DNA from: Metopolophium dirhodum
Lineage: Eukaryota; Arthropoda; Insecta; Hemiptera; Aphididae
Length of the DNA stretch: 64,000 bases
Direction of reading: 5' to 3'
NCBI RefSeq assembly: GCF_019925205.1
Contig: NC_083566.1
Span: 11,222,001-11,286,000, forward strand
Under the pieces are notes generated by a model, which ran no database searches, had not been told where the DNA came from, and was given only the letters and a program-made list of their open reading frames with translations. The first letter of the stretch is position 1. Every line of letters starts with the position of its first letter. Below are positions 1 through 11,700 of the stretch, in pieces. The position numbers and the translations under genes are program-made.

Positions 1-399
1 ATTGCAAAACATATAATACCTATATCTAGCCATCTGGGGTATCAACCACACAAAAAAAGGTGTAAGTATGCAGTATGCTAATAAAATACATGAGGTGTAT
101 AATGTATTTCTCGTGTATTTATGTATATAAAATATAAAGATTGATAACATTATATTGATTTAAAAACTTCGCGCAAACCTGGCGTATAGTTTATGCAAAA
201 AGGTACATATTAAACTTGGCGAGGTGAAACGAAGACGGCCTTTGGACAGTTCGGTCTCGCGTATTGTATACATTGCGCTTTTAGGATTAAACTTATAAAC
301 GCTTCCACGTCAACCAGTTAACAGATTGTCCGTGACAATAAATATTTAATCTAAGTCTTAAAGTAAATGTAAATAGTAATAACACGAAAACAAACTTAC

Positions 400-474
400 G
401 CGTAAACATCGACTCTTCCTAGCTAGAGTGCCGCCGTCGTCGCCGAAGAAACAGCTATCTTCATCAATCTTCAT
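400..474 (-). CDS. Candidate first coding exon of a gene leaving the window (partial)
   Basis: On the minus strand an ATG at 474 opens 25 codons with no stop (begins MKIDEDSCFFGDDGG) and runs into a consensus donor, CGC|GTAAGT, at 400/399. The stretch is richer in C, G and CpG than its surroundings, as first exons here tend to be. The next exon would lie beyond the left edge (or within 1-399, where I found none). The protein is not recognised. It could equally be a 5' UTR exon with a chance open frame. Confidence 0.35.
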
Positions 475-1084
475 CTCGCTCCGAACTGAAACTTGAAAGT
501 ATCGAAATATTTTATGAAAATAACCTGATCATAATGAAATGTGCGAGTTTGTGTTAAAACTTATACATTATAATAATATATACAACTTAACGAACTGTCC
601 GTTTATATTGATGGCATATTATTGTTTTGTTCACTGAAATTATTAGAATTATTATTAATCGTCGCCGACGAATGTCAACTATTGACGATTTCCATGGATA
701 TTATTATAAAATATATTAGTCACTATGATAAATCCATAGAACTTATATATTATACTCACTACCTATACGGTCTGTTGATAAATCGTATGCACCAATGTGT
801 ATTTGTATAAATACATGTATTAAATACGCCTTGGTATGCACTTTTACAGAAATCTTTGTGAACAGCAATGTATTTACTTTGGTTTTCTATTTCAGTTTTA
901 GTTCGCATGCCAAATTTAACCATGCAAAACTGGTCCGCAATTTTATAGACATTCTATTATTCGAGAATGCATTATCCCGTCAGTTCCTCTAGACACAGTG
1001 TTTGAGAAATTATATTTTTTCGGTAACTATAATTAAATTACAATATGAATTTTTATAAGTTACCGCTATGTAGGTACTTGTGAC
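475..1084. other. AT-rich spacer upstream of the left-edge exon
   Basis: No coding structure is visible. The first part, 475-600, is the likely promoter/TSS side of the minus-strand candidate exon at 400-474. The open frames at 622-992 have no family features, splice context or codon bias and look random. Confidence 0.4.
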
Positions 1085-1239
1085 CATGGGTGTAACTAGG
1101 ATTGAATAGTTACAGGGGCTAGAGTCCTAGAAAACCAAAGTGTAAAATACACACCCCCACACCCCCTCTAATCAGCGTCAATTCAATAGTCACAAAAACT
1201 TTGCTAAAATCAAGTATCTATACTTCAAACACTCACAAC

Positions 1240-1765
1240 AATTTAATTTGACTTTTTTGTAGACATTTTTTTTTTTTTAAAAGGAAGACAAACTTATGAG
1301 GAATCTTGTATTAAATTTTCAAATCTTAGATTTAAAAAGAACAATTTTTACGAATTTATAACTTAAAATAATTTTCACATTTTCGTCATTTTTACGTATT
1401 GTGTCAAAATACGAACTTTAAATGCTTATAAAAAAGAAAATTGTGACATATATTTTTAATATTTTTCAACTGCTATTGTAACAATATAATAGAAGCCTTG
1501 TATTATGTTTTTAACCAAAAGCATTTTATTGATATTTATAGAAAAAATTGAAAACTAAAAATGTCCGTCAACAGCTCAAAACAAGTTAAACATTTTGAAA
1601 ATTGTATCGTGTAAGGAAAATGCTAATACAATGCTAAGGTATAAACATCCAGTGAAAATGCCATGTACTTCATTCTACAGCCATTATCGATTTTGCGTAG
1701 AAATGACCGCTTTTCCTAAATTTATTTTAGTTTTTCCCAGTGCTTTTGAAAACCACTGAGAATTT
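1240..1765 (-). repeat. Partial copy of the dispersed 1.3-1.5 kb repeat
   Basis: This stretch matches, in the orientation of the 42.7-44.1 kb copy, its segments around 'tagacatttt', 'gacaaacttatg', 'caaatcttagatttaaaaag' and 'tgcttttgaaaac'. It is more diverged than the two long copies and is interrupted. It carries no open reading frame of note. Confidence 0.6.
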
Positions 1766-2011
1766 TTAACATTGATCACACAGTACGATGCAACTATAAT
1801 ATAACTATATTATAAGAATAGGTAGGTACGCCAATAAGTGTACCTATTTAAATATAATAAAACAACATATAATATTATGATGGGCCATAGCTTGAAGCTA
1901 ATATGCAATAAGCAGATAAGCTATACACAACACGCACATTTCTCCCGCGAAAACTATGACCAATATTACGATAAATTCGTACTTGGTACATCCCCACGTA
2001 TATTATATTTT

Positions 2012-3475
2012 ATTTTAGATTCTGAGCGAAGCGATGAATGTATTGATTCTACAATGATGTGTGTTTTTTTTTTATTATTTTTTAAATTTTTTTATTTTTT
2101 TTTTTATTTTTGTGTCTGTCATCACCATTTAAGGACAGTAAAAGTGCTTGGATTTTCTTCAATAGTAACTTTTCTGATAGGAAAGTGAATCTAGTTGGTA
2201 CTTTGGGGGGTCAAAAGTAAAAAACAAGCGACGTGAAAAACAAAAGAAAAATTAAGGAAAAACGGGAATTTTTACGCAAAATCTGTTTTCGAGAAAATCG
2301 ATTTTGGTTTTTGGTGTAACTCTAAAACAAATGACCGTAGGGACATGAAATTTTGACTGAATGTTTATATTAGCATTTTCTATACACCATAAAATTTACA
2401 AAATATTTTGACTCTTTTTGAGCTGTTTACGGCCATTGTCAGTTTTCAATTTTTTTAGTTTTTTTTTCTATAAATATCAATAAAATTTTATCTGTTGAGT
2501 AAAAAAGCTTGAAAATTTAATAGAAGGCTCCTAGGTTATTGTTTCAAAGGCAGATGAAAAAAATTAAAAATCCTTAGTCACAGTTTTTAATTATAAGCAT
2601 TTAAAGTTCAAATTTTGACAAAATACGGAAAAATCACGAAAAATTGCAAATTATTTTGATGAGAATTCATAAAAATTTTCTTTTTAAATCTAAGATTTGA
2701 AAATGTAATATAAGATTACTCATAAATTTGTCTACCTTTATCAAAAAAAAAATGTCTAGAAGAAACTTAAATTAAATTTTTATGAGCGTCTGAAATTTAT
2801 ATTTTTACAACATTTGATATTTACTCGATTTCTCATGTAACAATTTTCTTATTTTATTGTAATTAAAAAACGAATGACTGTAGATACTTGAAAATTTCAC
2901 TGAATGTTTATATTAGCATTTTCTATACACCATAAAATGTTGAAAATATTTTGACTCTTTTTGAGCTGTTTACGGCCATTGTCAGTTTTCAATTTTTTAG
3001 TTTTTTTTTCTATAAATATCAATAAATTTTTATTTGTTGGGTAAAAAAGCGTGAAAATTTAATATAAGGCTCCTGATATATCGTTCTAATAGCAGTTGAA
3101 AAATATTAAAAATACATAGGCACAATTTTTTTTTATAAGCATTTAAAGTTCAAATTTCGACAACATTTATCAAATTTATAATTTATTAATTATTTTGTAG
3201 TTAAAAATTTATAAATTTTTAACTTTTATGGCTAAGGATTGAAAATTTAAAACAAGGCTCCACGTAAATAGGTTATATATAAATTACTTTATTCACAATA
3301 ATATCATCAAATATACTTGGTAAAATCATAGGCTGACTGACCGTTTTCGCTCAGAATCGTTTTTCTTATACAATGATATTATATCATTGAATTCAAATTT
3401 AACACCATCCATTACAGTGACCCACTTGTAACCTACCGTACAGCAGAGCGACATCCACTTATCCACCTTTTTTAT
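2012..3475 (+). repeat. Long copy of a dispersed non-coding repeat, with an internal ~540-bp duplication
   Basis: The block starts at 'tttagattctgagcgaagcg' and ends near 'catccacttatccacc'. It is matched over almost its whole length, in inverted orientation, by 42727-44098. Inside it, the text from 'gtttatattagcattttc' at about 2362 recurs at about 2905, so the core is duplicated with a period near 540 bp. The word 'gattctgagcgaa' appears near the left end and inverted at about 3345-3358. There is no coding potential, so this is a non-autonomous element of unassigned class. Confidence 0.75.
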
Positions 3476-3529
3476 TATTATAATATAATAATCATTACCT
3501 ATTAATTATTTTTTTTTCTTCGTAAGGAT

Positions 3530-3645
3530 TTGGGTTTTAACTACGAGCCTATAAGGAGGGGCTGAAAAGTAAAACCTTTTGGCGGGGCTAAATGCTAATA
3601 CGGGAGGGCTAAGCCCCCGTAGCTACGCCGATGCTTGTGACTTGC
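3530..3645 (-). repeat. Transposon end of the 'GGCGTAGCTACGGGGG' type
   Basis: Read on the minus strand the block begins GGCGTAGCTACGGGGGC and continues through runs such as 'cttagccctccc' and 'tagccccgcc'. Related ends occur at 4150-4230 (minus), 26793-26880 (plus) and, weakly, at 1085-1130 (plus). No partner terminus was identified, so it is called only as a repeat end. Confidence 0.4.
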
Positions 3646-4149
3646 CCAAAACTCGACTACCGGGTTTTAAATAAAAAAATGTAATTTAGGTAACCTATTG
3701 GCTATAATTGATCTATTATAAAAAAAAAACTTAACCAACCAATAGCATCACTATATAAAATAATTAAATGTGATAATTTAAAGACAATTTCTTAAAACCC
3801 CTACAATATTTTTTAAATTTAGTGTTAAAATCTAGTTTAGCGCTCACGCAAATGTTTCAATTTTTTTTTTTCGGAAACCTATGTGTTTCAACCAGTTAAG
3901 AACTATATGATGCAAAAATTAATAGCCGGAAATCATTACCTAGTTTTTATAGTATAAAAACTATTTTTGTAATATAATATGTTGCAATCTATTTTTCCAT
4001 ATGTACCGTAATGCTTATCATCCATCAATTATAGGAATATGTAATCATTTATAACAAATTAACATAATAAACAAAATAGTTTTGATTTTTTTTGGTAAAT
4101 ATTTCATATTTAAAAAACATAAAATTAATCGTATAACATTATAATAATG

Positions 4150-4230
4150 ATAGTTAGACCTAAAAATACGAGGGGTGCTAATAAAAACTTGGGAGTGCTT
4201 AAGATCCTCTTGCACCGCCCTAGTTGTGCC
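4150..4230 (-). repeat. Second 'GGCACAACTAGGGCGG' type transposon end
   Basis: On the minus strand: GGCACAACTAGGGCGG, then 'aagcactcccaag' and 'tagcacccctcg'. The same words (AGCACTCCC, TTAGCACTCCC) are found at 26793-26880, which supports a shared family. Confidence 0.4.
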
Positions 4231-5755
4231 AATGTCCACATGACCACATTATATTTAATTATTAGTGGTGTACATTTAAGTGTGTAGAAAGAAATAACAT
4301 GTGTAGACTCTAAGCTGAATTATTGATGTTTTATATTTTTTTAATTAAATAACATAGTAAACATAACATTTTAATCGACATATTGTACATACATGCATTT
4401 TTTTTTACGTTTGAGCACCCATGTAATGGACAATAAAATTAGGTTAGATACAGTGTTATTAAAAGTACATACTACACAATGTAAGTTTATCACATGGTAA
4501 GTGGTTGTTCATTTAGTAAATAGTAAATACATAAATAATTTAAAAAAAAAAAAACAATATTTGGCACGTATTTATATATGAATAAATAAAAAGGAAAAGT
4601 ATATAAAAAAATACTTTTAAACGTAATGAGAAAAACATCAATACAAATAAAAATAAGACTAAATAGTCTAAATGATTAGGATATTTAGTGATCATTAGAC
4701 CATATATATACATATATATGTATTGTACTATTGATATACAGTATACTACTTAGAACTAATAGAACAAAATATGATATAGAAAAAATACCTCTTCAATTAA
4801 TTGAGTAACAATAATAATAATATAACAAAGAGGTGTATACATGTAATTATTATATACTAACATGATTGATATACATATTTTTCTATCAATAAAAAAAAAA
4901 TTGTAACCAGTTAACGATAGAAAAATAAATACCAATAAAAAAAAAATAACAATTTAAAAGTTTATTTTACTTTTTTACGTTTTGTGTCTTTGTTTGGTAA
5001 TAAAAAAAATTGCATACCCTCAAAACACATGGCTTAAGTATTTATTTTATAATTCTGTTATAGTAGGATATATTTAAATAAATATCCATAAAAATAAAAT
5101 ATTTTACGTAATATATATATTATATGTTTAAGCATAATGCCAAACAAAATTTAACACTAACCTTTCGGTGAAATATTTCAACAAAATTGATTATTCTAAA
5201 ATTGTACTCAAAATAAACTATGCACATTTACTTAATCCTAATAATAACTTAAGCAAAATTAGTAATAAAAAACTTGACATATTGAAAACATTTTAATACT
5301 CCCGTGTGACATTGTAATATACTAGTACCACACATTATTATTACTATTAATTATATTTTTATTCAGTTACGTGCATGTATAATATATATAAATATAAATA
5401 CATTCATATTTATTATTTTTACATATTAACTATGCGATAAATGTAATATAAATTAAAACATCTAGTGAACACATAAAAAATCAAAAGTGAGATCCATTAA
5501 TACATCACTTTATCCCTTAAGCTAATAGACTTTGTAAATATAAATATAAAGGTTTTTCTCCAGGAAAAATGTTTTGTTTAAAAATCAAACGAATAAAAAT
5601 ACTTTTTAGTTATTTAGGAGTGAGAGTCAGTCCTGATATAAAAAAAAAATATAAACCTAGAAACATTTCATTTTACTTTTCTTTTTCTATATATATATAT
5701 TGACGTCTTTCGTTTTAAAAAACTATTGAAACCCGTCTTGGATGATTTAAATTTT
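4231..5755. other. AT-rich stretch downstream of MARF1 (likely includes its 3' UTR)
   Basis: No coding signal is visible on either strand. The part next to 5756 should hold the 3' UTR and cleavage site of the minus-strand MARF1 gene. Several TTTATT words (AATAAA on the minus strand) occur and I cannot choose among them. Confidence 0.35.
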
Positions 5756-8700
5756 CTAAAGAAAACGATCATTCATTTGATGAACTAAACGCTGATTTTG
5801 ATCTCCTGAAACCAAAAATAAATGGTGAATGTAAATTTGTTTACTATATAACCAAATATTTCTTATGGAATTACCTTGATCGTTAGTATTTGGTAAATCA
5901 TTGTTGCCCATCATTGGGCAGCAAAACTGATTGTCATTGTAATGATTGTTATTGTTGATTGTAGTAATGGGTTTGTACTTGTCACCGAATGGCGGACACA
6001 ATTCAGTAGGCATTGGCACTTGTGATGGATGAGGAGCTTGTGGTGAAGTACAGTTAATCAATGACATAGGACTCATATTGAATATGTTTGGATGTAACTT
6101 CAGATCAGGAAGTTTGACCACCACAGGTGTCTGAAAAACTTGAATGTTAGTACAACACAAAATATACACAAACATTTTTATTTGTTATTTCAATGACACA
6201 CTAATTTATAAGTTCAGATACAATTAAATCGCTCCCGAGAGTTGATCACATGAATTGATTTTTGTCTACCAAGCAAGCTGCACTAAGAAGTCTGGAAGTT
6301 CAATAAGAACCTCGACAGACTTCTCGACATACTATGCAGAGTAATATCAAACATCAGCTCGGCCTATTGAAATATCATCATGTTCTATATAAATTATTAC
6401 ATTTAAGTATATTAACTTCTTCAGTCATAATTTAAAGTTGATCATATAAAAACAAGTTTAGTGAACAAAAAAAAAACCAAATTTTTCAAGTAAACATGTC
6501 ACAACCAATTTCTATCACACAAGACAAAAAGCTCATCATAATATAATACTTTGTTTAGACAGTTAAATTAATACATTTTTTTAAATAAAATAGCTATAAT
6601 ATACTAATTAAGAATAAAACATGTAATTGATTTATTTGTACTTAATGTCTAACACAGATTTTATGAAAGCTAAGATCAAATATTAACTACTTTTTTTATT
6701 AAAATTATTATTCTTATTAAAACCTATCGGACATTTTTATTGTAACAAACTTTCAAATTTAAGTTGAATATCAGAAACTCATTGAGATTTTAAAGTTTTT
6801 ATCGATCATTAAATAATCTATAACTTTAAAATCAAAAATATACACAAGCAATTATGTACGAGTACTATAAATAATAACTTTCGCAATTTTGATTTGTTTT
6901 CTACATTTAAATGTTGTCAACACACTAGAAGTTAACTGATATCGTAAAACCAACAAATATCAACCAACCGATAATTAATATAAATTTTAGTTCAGATATT
7001 ATAAAATCGCTCCCGAGAGTTGATCACATGAATTGATATTTGCCTACCAAGCAAGCTGCACATGAACTCTGAAAGTTGATTCTGATTCTCGGCATACTAT
7101 ACACAGTAAGCAAATATCTATCATCAGCTCGGCCTATTGAAATATCATCATGTCTTTATTTTGATCAATAATATAAAAATATTCCCTAACAAATCACTTA
7201 AGTCATCAAATTGTTATTGTATATTTATTAGGATAAATAAAAATATAAAATGCATATTTAAAAAAAAATTAGTTTCCATAATGTAGGTTTCTCATTTAAT
7301 AATATAAATAATTACTCATTAACATTTTGTACGTAAATAGTAGATAAATTGGTAAATAAATATATAAAAATCAGAATTTGGGATTAAGCATATAATAATA
7401 AGTTTGTTAAACAATGGAAAACTGGACAAAACAAGTCAACAGATCTACCATGTCACAACCCATTTTTATCATATGGCCCCCAGGCTCATCATATTTTCTA
7501 CATTAGTTAGTTACATCTAAACATATAATTTCAACTGGTATGACATATTCTAATACTTGAATTGTTTAAGTAAATGTACAAATAATAAAGAACAAAAAGG
7601 TTAACTATTAAAACTTAAAAATTATTTTGTAGTGTTGGTCAGTTTACTAAATCGCTTCCGAGAATGATCACGCAAATAATGTTTTTAACAGATTAAATAT
7701 AGCTCAATGTTGGGAAAATAATCTCAACCAACAGATTTACATAAAACCTTGTTTAATACATCAAGTCAGACTCGGCCTGGTATCATCATTTTCAACATTT
7801 ATATACATTTATATTTGAATATTATGTTAAATAATAATAAAACTAATATGAATAACTATATATGCTTCACGCTTTATGTACTTAGTACAGTAAAATCTTG
7901 TTATGTCAAAAATCAAGGGAAACAGAAAAAAAAGTTTTGACATCAAAATGTTTGAAGTATTGGGGTTTATTGTGATGGTAATTATTTCAAGGGCATTTCA
8001 ATTGAGTTTGGCATTACAAAAAATTGGAGATATTGATGTTCAACATAACAAGAATCTATACTCTGTCCAACAAGAGAATGAGCCGGTACAGTGTGCATCC
8101 CCCCACGTCACTTTGCTATTGAAACTGATTCCTCTATGGCAGGATGTTGCGTGGAGGAAACAGTTTTGGTCGGTGTGCGGTTCTCTTGCTGGACAGACCA
8201 TTCTGTAGTTTCTTTTTAATATTGTAAACTGTGTATTCAAGAAGGACACGTTTACACATTACTATTTCTTTAAGATTAACTTAGAACAGTGCAAGTTATA
8301 TTAATATTTCAATATCAACAAATAAAATATTTTATTTTAAACAACATTTTAAAATCTATTTTGTCTTTATACTTATTAAATTATATTTTACTGCATAATG
8401 AGAATAATATCAAAGCATTAATTAAGAATAATTTTAACTGCTACAACTTCCAAGATCTGACTATTATTAGGAAACAACATTTAATTATTAAGCTTATGGT
8501 AGTTAAGTTATACGAGTTAATAAGTTGTGCTACAGTTGTAATATTATTTTAAACTTTAGAAAAATAATGTACTTTATTTAGAATGCATTGATTCAACGAA
8601 GCATTACACATTTCGGGATTATGGCCTCATATGGCTTATGGTCCACAAATAGAAAAATAGTAAACCAAAACTAAAACTCAACTTTTCCACACATGTGATT

Positions 8701-11700
8701 ATAAGATTATATAAGTTATTTTTAAAAACACTAACACTGTATTATTTTAATTCTGTTTTCTCTGTGTAGACCCAGCTTCAGAACACATAATTAAGGGATG
8801 CTATTTTTTCAACCAGACAAATTCAAATAATTTATGAATATACACAGTCGTTTTTGGTGTATAAGGTACATCAGAGTAAAACTATAGTATGATCATTACC
8901 TTATTCTCGTCTGGTAGCAAAACATTGTTTTCTCTTAAATTCTCATTGTGGTTCATTAAGCTCATATCAGGCTTACTATAATTATTCTTTGTCATTTGAT
9001 CTGGCATGGGCGATTTAATTATACTGTTAGGCAAATGAATACCTACACCTGTTTGATAAGTGTTAAGTCAGGTTTTTAATCATTATCATAAAAATATATT
9101 TATTAAACAAATATAATATACATAAAATGTTCTTACTGGCAAGTTCTCTGTTGAGTATGATGTAACGTTTGGGCGGCTTGTTTTCAATGAGGACTGTGTG
9201 CGGAATACTGGTTATCAGTGCCATTACGGACTGATATCCGTAAACAGCTGGCTGAATGGCGGTGCCAAACAGACGCAAGTAAGCAGCTTCAAGGGATGTC
9301 AACAACAATCGACCATCTGAGATCATTAACAAACGATACATATCTTGGGCGAACAATTGCAAAGGAGTCAATTGTACATATTCTTCTCCAAATTTAGTCT
9401 TGACGATCTAAACACAAGTTTTGCTGTTGTAAAATATGTCTGAAAATATCACTGATCCCTCTCTGCTGTTACCTTTATAGTTTCACCAAGTTTCTCCTGC
9501 ATAGTTTCAATGTTTATAGATTCGCCAAACATTGTTTGGTACACAGACTGAAACTGCAAAACAGACATCTTGTCATTGGACGAGTGTTCCATCAGTACAC
9601 GGCGAACTTTTAGAGACAACCTTTGGGCTTCTTTACGGTCCACAGCTATCAAAAACAGCTCACCGTGATTGTCCACCACCTTTAGTAATGCAACAAATGT
9701 TTAACATGATTAGAAAAAAAATCATACCGTCTATACTCTGTACACGAGCCTGTACTAATTTGCACCAAAATAAATACAGATTGAACTACAAATTTTATGA
9801 ACTAACTTACTATGTTTTATATTTTGTGCTAATCAACAGTTTAAAATTTTGCTTTTAAAAATAAAATAGTTAAAATAATTTTATTTAAAAAAAAAATGTT
9901 TAGAATATTGATTAGAACATAATATTATACTACATAGTAAGTTAGTTAATTACATTAGTCAGTTTTAATGTTGCAGTAAACCTAACCTGTGTATCATGCA
10001 ATTGAAATCACCGTTGGTAATCCAAAAAGTAGTATTTAATTTGCAACAAAATGTAAACTGATTAGTCTAGATTGAACTAATGTTATTTCTAATTTGTTTA
10101 ACTAATGTATTCACAAAAATCAACAATGTTCACAAATATTTATACCTGTCTACCCAAGAACAGCTGTAAGGAAGTGTTCTTAATACAACTATTATGGCAT
10201 TGCCTATGCATTCATCAACATACAAGTTCAAATCTTCAGTATGAAGAGTATGACATTCATTGCGAGTTAATTCTCTAAATCAATCATCCGAAAGTATCTA
10301 ACACCAAACAATTTATTGCTTTCCTACAATGATAGTTCTTTGTTTTTTAGTCTATTATTGATTAAAATATCATATTATATATCTTAACAATCGAAATTTA
10401 GATTAGTATTTTTGTGTTAGTAATTATCTTCTCATTATATGCAACATGGATATTTGGACATTATTAACTAATAAGTATATAATTAAATAGTATAATACCC
10501 AGTACCCACTAAATTGTAAGTACATGAATTTGTAGGCGGTGTTCAGCCGGAAATGTATTGCAAAAATATGACTAGCGTCAGCTTCGATATCATATCGTTA
10601 TCCGTAAATTATTTTGAATAGTAAACATAATTTTCATATTGTGCAAATATATTTTAATTTTGTCATTTATGGAGCATACTACAAATCTTTTTTTCTTATT
10701 ATTAAAATTACACACATGTAACAATCTGTAACACATGTCTTCAATCTCCTATGTTTTGATATTATATTTTATCTTACCTTGACAGCATCATCAAGCTTTT
10801 GTAACAGTTCGATGAGTGTCTCACATTCATATACGGAAGGTTTAAGAGCATAGCCATACTGCCACAAGAAGGCGTTTTGTAATTGACTAATTTGCAGTGG
10901 ATAAACAGCCAATGCGGCCAACTGATCACCAAGCACATTTTGTTTCACATCAGTCGTCAATGACACGCGGCGCTCTCCTTCCAAATCGTCTTCGATCTAT
11001 AATAAACATCATTGTTTAACAAATGCAAAATTAACATTGAACATATTATACTAATTTTCAACAAATATAGTATACAAATAGATAATCAAATTTTTTAAAT
11101 AAAAACATAAAACAATTGTTCACAATATATTATGCAACTATAAATTTTTTTTGGGGGGGAGGGTACTGTAGGTTTTGAATACGTATGTTTGTTTTGGCAG
11201 AATGTTTAAGTGGGTACCCGTAAGTATCTGCCATGCCCGGGTGGGAGATGGCGGCCTCTCCCTCCGTACACCGAGACTGCCCGAAGAAAAATGCTGCCCG
11301 TGGCCGAGTTTGAACCGGCGATTAAGGCATCGCAACCTTAGTCCACTCAGCCACTTCGTCCCCCACTATAAAAATTATATTGATTATTGACTCCCTAATA
11401 AAAGAAAAATATTTAAATAGTTTTAGTTATCCTCTCAAATTATACGATTTGAATAATTATAAAAAAAAAAATTTTTTTAATAGATAAGTTAACTCATATT
11501 GGGTTTTAAAATTCAAACATTTTTTTCTGGAGTTAAAAGTTTTAAGTTGAACAAATAAACAAAATAATCCATGTAATATTTTAATAATAAACCTAAAGCA
11601 TAACGATAGTTGGGAATTATAATAAATTAATGAGTTTATAGGAGGATCCTGTGTAATACACAGTATTTCTGAGGAACACGAAACACACATACATAACACA

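Noticed and set aside
6227..7153. The repeated 150-bp block as U2 snRNA pseudogenes
   Set aside because: The plus strand shows ATCGCT and CTCGGCC words of U2, but in separate places and in the wrong layout; box C/D elements with antisense guides on the host strand explain both words.
11266..11364. A functional tRNA-Ser/Leu gene
   Set aside because: Boxes A and B are present but the acceptor stem does not close, the sequence continues as a SINE body, and a flanking duplication marks insertion.
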